Below, in pieces: positions 12,865 through 16,420 of a DNA stretch of 16,420 nucleotides. The translations under genes and the position numbers were made by a program. The DNA comes from Ignavibacteriota bacterium. Lineage in GTDB: Bacteria; Bacteroidota; Ignavibacteria; Tepidaquicellales; Tepidaquicellaceae. The notes below the pieces were generated by a model that saw only the letters and a program-made list of their open reading frames with translations, was not told the DNA's origin and searched no databases. Position 1 is the first letter of the stretch; the number at the start of each line of letters is the position of its first letter. The DNA lies in the NCBI GenBank assembly GCA_003135995.1, contig PNBM01000074.1, positions 216 to 16,635 on the forward strand. The letters run 5' to 3'.

Positions 12865-14748
12865 ATGCAGAAGTTTATTATACTCTTTTTATTAATAATC
12901 ATTAATTCATCTTTCGCGCAGACGAAATTTTTCACGCCTGAAGAAATTATAAAAGCATATCATAACGGAACGCGTTCGGAAGACGGAAACCCCGGAAAAA
13001 ATTACTGGCAGAATAAATCGGAATATGCAATCAGCGTTTTTGTTAATACAAAAGAAAAAAAAATAGAAGGCAAGGAAAGCATTTCCTATCACAATAACAG
13101 CCCTGATAACCTTAATCAATTGGTTTTCAGAATGTACCAGGATTTTGCTATTGCAACGAAATCAAGGGATTGGGAAGTTTCGCCGAATGACTTTACAAAC
13201 GGAGTCAGCGTGAAAGTGTTAACAATAAACGGAGTTGAAATTAATTTAACAGATGATAAAATTGTTCAGCGACCCGGCACTAATATGATTGTTAAACTCA
13301 GTAATCCTTTGCTTTCAAAAAGTATTAATGATATTTATGTCGAGTGGTCTTTCCAGATTCCGAATCAGAATTTTCCGAGAATGGGCGAATATGATTCGAC
13401 AACTTATATGATTGCTTACTGGTATCCGCAAATTGCCGTCTATGATGACATCGACGGATGGGATATGATTAGCTATACCGGCTCGGTGGAATTTTATAAT
13501 GATATTTCAGATTTCGACGTGAAAATAAGTTCGGACAGGGAAAATTTAATTGTATGGGCAACGGGAGTTTTGCAAAATCCCGAAGAAGTGTTCAGTGAAA
13601 ATATTTTAAAAAAATATCAGCAGGATTCGGGGAATGTGATTTCCCTTTCTGATATTCAGAGCGGTGTAAAATTTCTTAAAAACGGAGTGAATACAATTTA
13701 TCACTATAAAGCTGATAACGTTCCTGATTTTGTTTTCTCCGCAAGCGACCATTATATATGGGACAGGGAAACAGCAGAAACTGCACCGGGCAGGTTTACA
13801 AAAATTAATGCCGCATACAATCCCGATTCCTATTGGTTCAAATATGTTTCTAAAATAGATAAAGCGGTAATTTTATTTTTATCAAATGATTTTCCGGGTG
13901 TGCCCTTCCCTTATCCTTCGATGACCATTTTTAACGGAGAAGGCGGAATGGAATATCCGATGATGGTTAACGACGGAACAACAGACAACTGGCAATCTAC
14001 GGTTTACCTTACCGCACATGAAACAACGCATTCTTATTTTCCATTTTATATGGGTTGTAACGAACGCAAATACGGTTGGATGGATGAGGGCTGGGCTGTA
14101 TATCTTCCTATGGAATTTCAAAACAGGATGGGAAGTAAAAATCCGGAAAGTAATATAGATACGGTTGTAGATGTTAAAGTAAGGTCTGTGAATTATTATG
14201 AACGTGTAGCGGGTACATTTTATGACGTTCCGGCTCTCGCTCCTTCAAATGTTTTGAAATCACCTTCGTATAGAAATAATGCGTATTCAAAAGCGGCGGC
14301 GATTTATGATATTCTGAGGGATATGCTGGGCGATGAAGGATTTAAAAAATGTTTGAAAGAATATATTTACAGGTGGAACCATAAGCATCCTAACCCTTAT
14401 GATTTTTTCAATACGTTCAGCAATGTTTCCGGCAAAAATTTAAACTGGTTCTGGCAAAAATGGTTTATGGAATATGCGAAGCCTGACCTTGTTATAAAAA
14501 GCTCAACCACCAATAATAATATTCTGAAAATTGTGATTTCAAACGAAGGCGGACTTCCTCTGCCTGTGGAACTTACAATTAAATTAGCAAATAATAAAAT
14601 TATTAAAATTCACAAAACAGCCGAAGTCTGGAAAGACGGTAACTACACCGTAACGATAACTCAGCAGGTTGATTCGAAAGTCAGCAATATCATTCTCGGC
14701 AACGAACATATTCCCGATATTAATAAGAAAAATAATACTACGGAATAG
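12865..14748 (+). CDS. Secreted M1-family (gluzincin) metallopeptidase
   Basis: A 627-aa exported zinc peptidase. Residues 1-18 are a signal peptide (FIILFLLIIINSSFAQ). A beta-sandwich N-terminal domain of the M1 type precedes the catalytic domain. There GGMEYP (Glu363) is the substrate-recognition GxMEN-like motif. HETTH (His385, Glu386, His389) plus Glu408 in DEGWA make the zinc site HExxH-18-E exactly as in M1 enzymes, and a C-terminal region follows from about residue 540. Ending KIVISNEGGLPLPVELTI suggests a short beta domain, not a type IX sorting tail, so it is likely periplasmic or released otherwise. It probably cleaves N-terminal residues from peptides imported for nutrition. No Shine-Dalgarno is visible; ATG follows an AT-rich leader. 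Confidence 0.92.
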   Translation: MQKFIILFLLIIINSSFAQTKFFTPEEIIKAYHNGTRSEDGNPGKNYWQNKSEYAISVFVNTKEKKIEGKESISYHNNSPDNLNQLVFRMYQDFAIATKSRDWEVSPNDFTNGVSVKVLTINGVEINLTDDKIVQRPGTNMIVKLSNPLLSKSINDIYVEWSFQIPNQNFPRMGEYDSTTYMIAYWYPQIAVYDDIDGWDMISYTGSVEFYNDISDFDVKISSDRENLIVWATGVLQNPEEVFSENILKKYQQDSGNVISLSDIQSGVKFLKNGVNTIYHYKADNVPDFVFSASDHYIWDRETAETAPGRFTKINAAYNPDSYWFKYVSKIDKAVILFLSNDFPGVPFPYPSMTIFNGEGGMEYPMMVNDGTTDNWQSTVYLTAHETTHSYFPFYMGCNERKYGWMDEGWAVYLPMEFQNRMGSKNPESNIDTVVDVKVRSVNYYERVAGTFYDVPALAPSNVLKSPSYRNNAYSKAAAIYDILRDMLGDEGFKKCLKEYIYRWNHKHPNPYDFFNTFSNVSGKNLNWFWQKWFMEYAKPDLVIKSSTTNNNILKIVISNEGGLPLPVELTIKLANNKIIKIHKTAEVWKDGNYTVTITQQVDSKVSNIILGNEHIPDINKKNNTTE

Positions 14749-14877
14749 TTTTTCCGGCATGATAATGATTTCATATATTGAATAAGAGTTCTTTGCTAAT
14801 CCTTTATAAATGCTTTTAAAATCAATGTTTTTTAACTTATCTTTAATGAAGAGCGACTTTTTTACCATTTATTTTTA

Positions 14878-16420
14878 ATGAAATCAAAAGACAAAAATAT
14901 AAAGAAAGCCACATCTGAATCCGGCAAATCCGGGAAGGCATTTACCGGCTTGAAAAATCTACATTCCGCCAAAGAAAAACTTAACAAAACAATATTTGAT
15001 ATCTCGCCAAGCGGCATGCTGCTCGAAGATACGAAAGGAAATATTTTAGATGTTAATTCAGCTCTTCAAAATATTTTTGGTTATTCGCGCGAAGAATTTT
15101 TGAAGATGAATGTCAGGCAATTAGTTCCCGAAAAAAATGTAAGAATGGTGGACTCTGACATTTCGGAATTATTAAAAGGTAAAAAGTTAGACCACGAAGT
15201 AATTAATGTTAAGAAAGACGGCTCTATCGTTCATCTTGCACTCAGAGAAACAAAATTTATGTTGCCCGATGAAACAGAAGGGATTCTTGTTATTGCGAAC
15301 GACGTGACCAAAAGGAAAGAAGCAGAATTTCTTTTGCAGGAAAACGAACTCAGATTAAGAACTTTAATAAATGCAACACCCGATATAATAACTTTTAAAG
15401 ATGGAGATGGAAGATATCTCGAAACGAATGAAGCAAATTTAAAATTATTTGACCTTGAAGGATTTGACTACAGGGGAAAAACAGATTCGGAGCTTGCTGA
15501 ATATAGTCCGTTTTACAAAGAAGCTCTTTTATATTGTGAGAAGACCGATAAATTAGTTTGGGAAAAGAATACGGTTTCAAGAGTTGAAGAAATTATTCCG
15601 AATCCTGATGGGAGCGTTAAGATTTTTGATGTTATAAAAATACCTCTTTTCTACCCGGATGGTGACAAAAAAGGATTAATAATTGTCGGGCGGGATGTTT
15701 CGGATGCAAAATATTCAAAGGAGGCGCTGGAAGAATCCGAAAAGAAATACAGAAATTTGGTAGAAGACATTTCCGAAGTTATTTTTAGTTTAGATGCACA
15801 GGGGTATTTCACTTATGTTAGTCCTTCGATTAAAAAGCTGGCAGGTTATTCCATCGAAGAGTTAATAGGAAGACATTATTCGGAATATATTCATCCGGAT
15901 GATTTAATCAGAGTTTCCAAGGATTTCGATAGATTATTTTCCGGTATTCAGGAACCATCGGAGTATAAAATTATTGTTAAAGGCGGCGGATATTTGCATG
16001 TAAGGTCTTCGAGCAAAGTGAAATTCGAAAATGGAAAACCCGTGAGTTCGAAAGGCATTTTAATAGATATTACAGACTCAAAGAAAAATAATTATGAATT
16101 AAAAAAAGCTAAAGAAGAAGCAGAATCAGCCCTTAAAGTAAAATCCGAATTTCTTGCAAGAATGAGCCACGAAATTCGAACTCCGTTAAATGGTGTCATA
16201 GGAATGACGGGATTAATGCTTCAGTCTCCCCTGACGATAGAACAAAAAGATTATCTGGAAACAATTAAGAACAGCGGGGAGTCTTTACTTTTAATTATAA
16301 ATGACATTCTTGATTTCTCTAAGATTGAAGCTGGCAGAACGCCAATTAATCTCGATACCGACGATGTAAATAATGTCATTTCAAATGTAATGGTCACTGT
16401 TGAGCCGATGGTAACAACAA
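14878..16420 (+). CDS. Multi-PAS sensor histidine kinase (partial, runs off right edge)
   Basis: An open frame of 514 codons continues past the window end. After a Lys-rich start come three PAS domains: residues about 41-150 ([20 protein letters not shown], ending [10 protein letters not shown]), 163-275 ([19 protein letters not shown], ending GRDVSDAK) and 293-400 ([20 protein letters not shown], ending DITDSKKN). A helical linker then leads into a HisKA domain with H-box [10 protein letters not shown] and phospho-acceptor His431. No transmembrane segment is visible, so it senses a cytoplasmic signal or partner. The ATPase domain, and possibly receiver or Hpt domains as in hybrid kinases with this H-box, must lie beyond the edge. 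No cofactor-binding residue in the PAS domains can be identified by eye. Start ATG 14878 is the first in frame after the upstream gene. Confidence 0.92.
   Translation, partial: MKSKDKNIKKATSESGKSGKAFTGLKNLHSAKEKLNKTIFDISPSGMLLEDTKGNILDVNSALQNIFGYSREEFLKMNVRQLVPEKNVRMVDSDISELLKGKKLDHEVINVKKDGSIVHLALRETKFMLPDETEGILVIANDVTKRKEAEFLLQENELRLRTLINATPDIITFKDGDGRYLETNEANLKLFDLEGFDYRGKTDSELAEYSPFYKEALLYCEKTDKLVWEKNTVSRVEEIIPNPDGSVKIFDVIKIPLFYPDGDKKGLIIVGRDVSDAKYSKEALEESEKKYRNLVEDISEVIFSLDAQGYFTYVSPSIKKLAGYSIEELIGRHYSEYIHPDDLIRVSKDFDRLFSGIQEPSEYKIIVKGGGYLHVRSSSKVKFENGKPVSSKGILIDITDSKKNNYELKKAKEEAESALKVKSEFLARMSHEIRTPLNGVIGMTGLMLQSPLTIEQKDYLETIKNSGESLLLIINDILDFSKIEAGRTPINLDTDDVNNVISNVMVTVEPMVTT

Overview
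The window looks like a chromosomal segment from a Bacteroidota/Chlorobi-lineage bacterium, most likely an Ignavibacteria-type organism. The evidence is a secreted protein with a C-terminal type IX sorting domain of the 'NYPNPFNPST' style, AT-rich intergenic DNA, mostly weak Shine-Dalgarno sites, and a large PAS-rich histidine kinase. The lineage call is inference; no rRNA or other phylogenetic marker is present.

Layout. 1-1702 holds the 3' end of an unidentified gene, a very AT-rich unknown gene overlapping it by ATGA, and a small isoprenylcysteine-methyltransferase-like membrane protein. A strong bidirectional terminator (1737-1769) separates these from a convergent secreted propeller protein (1798-3096, minus strand). 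A functional tRNA-Leu(UAA) lies at 3427-3512. It is followed by two decayed tRNA-Leu fragments, each with its own terminator (3562-3740). A parallel, more rearranged pair lies at 9563-9784.

Between these two tRNA-Leu-derived clusters sits one tightly coupled, GC-richer gene block (about 3914-9512). It contains the decayed 3' end of an MBOAT O-acyltransferase gene, a 40-residue membrane microprotein ending in FIYNNF (4172-4294), an SGNH-type acyltransferase/esterase, a short-chain dehydrogenase, a COG3919-like ATP-grasp ligase, an asparagine-synthase-like protein and a YbaK-type aminoacyl-tRNA deacylase. From the microprotein to YbaK the genes overlap by 1-4 nt or are 2 nt apart. The first three match the architecture of Dlt-like cell-envelope acylation: MBOAT, then a tyrosine acyl-shuttle microprotein, then an extracytoplasmic serine transferase. 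The MBOAT here is a truncated pseudogene, so the system is either broken or uses an MBOAT encoded elsewhere. I read the block as a surface-polymer modification cluster. This is the most interesting part of the window.

9911-16420 returns to more ordinary AT-rich chromosome: a DUF4239-like membrane protein, a B12-binding radical SAM protein, a repeat-bearing intergenic region (heptamer array plus three CCTnACGGG hairpin cores), a secreted M1-family metallopeptidase, and the N-terminal 514 residues of a PAS-PAS-PAS histidine kinase that runs off the right edge.
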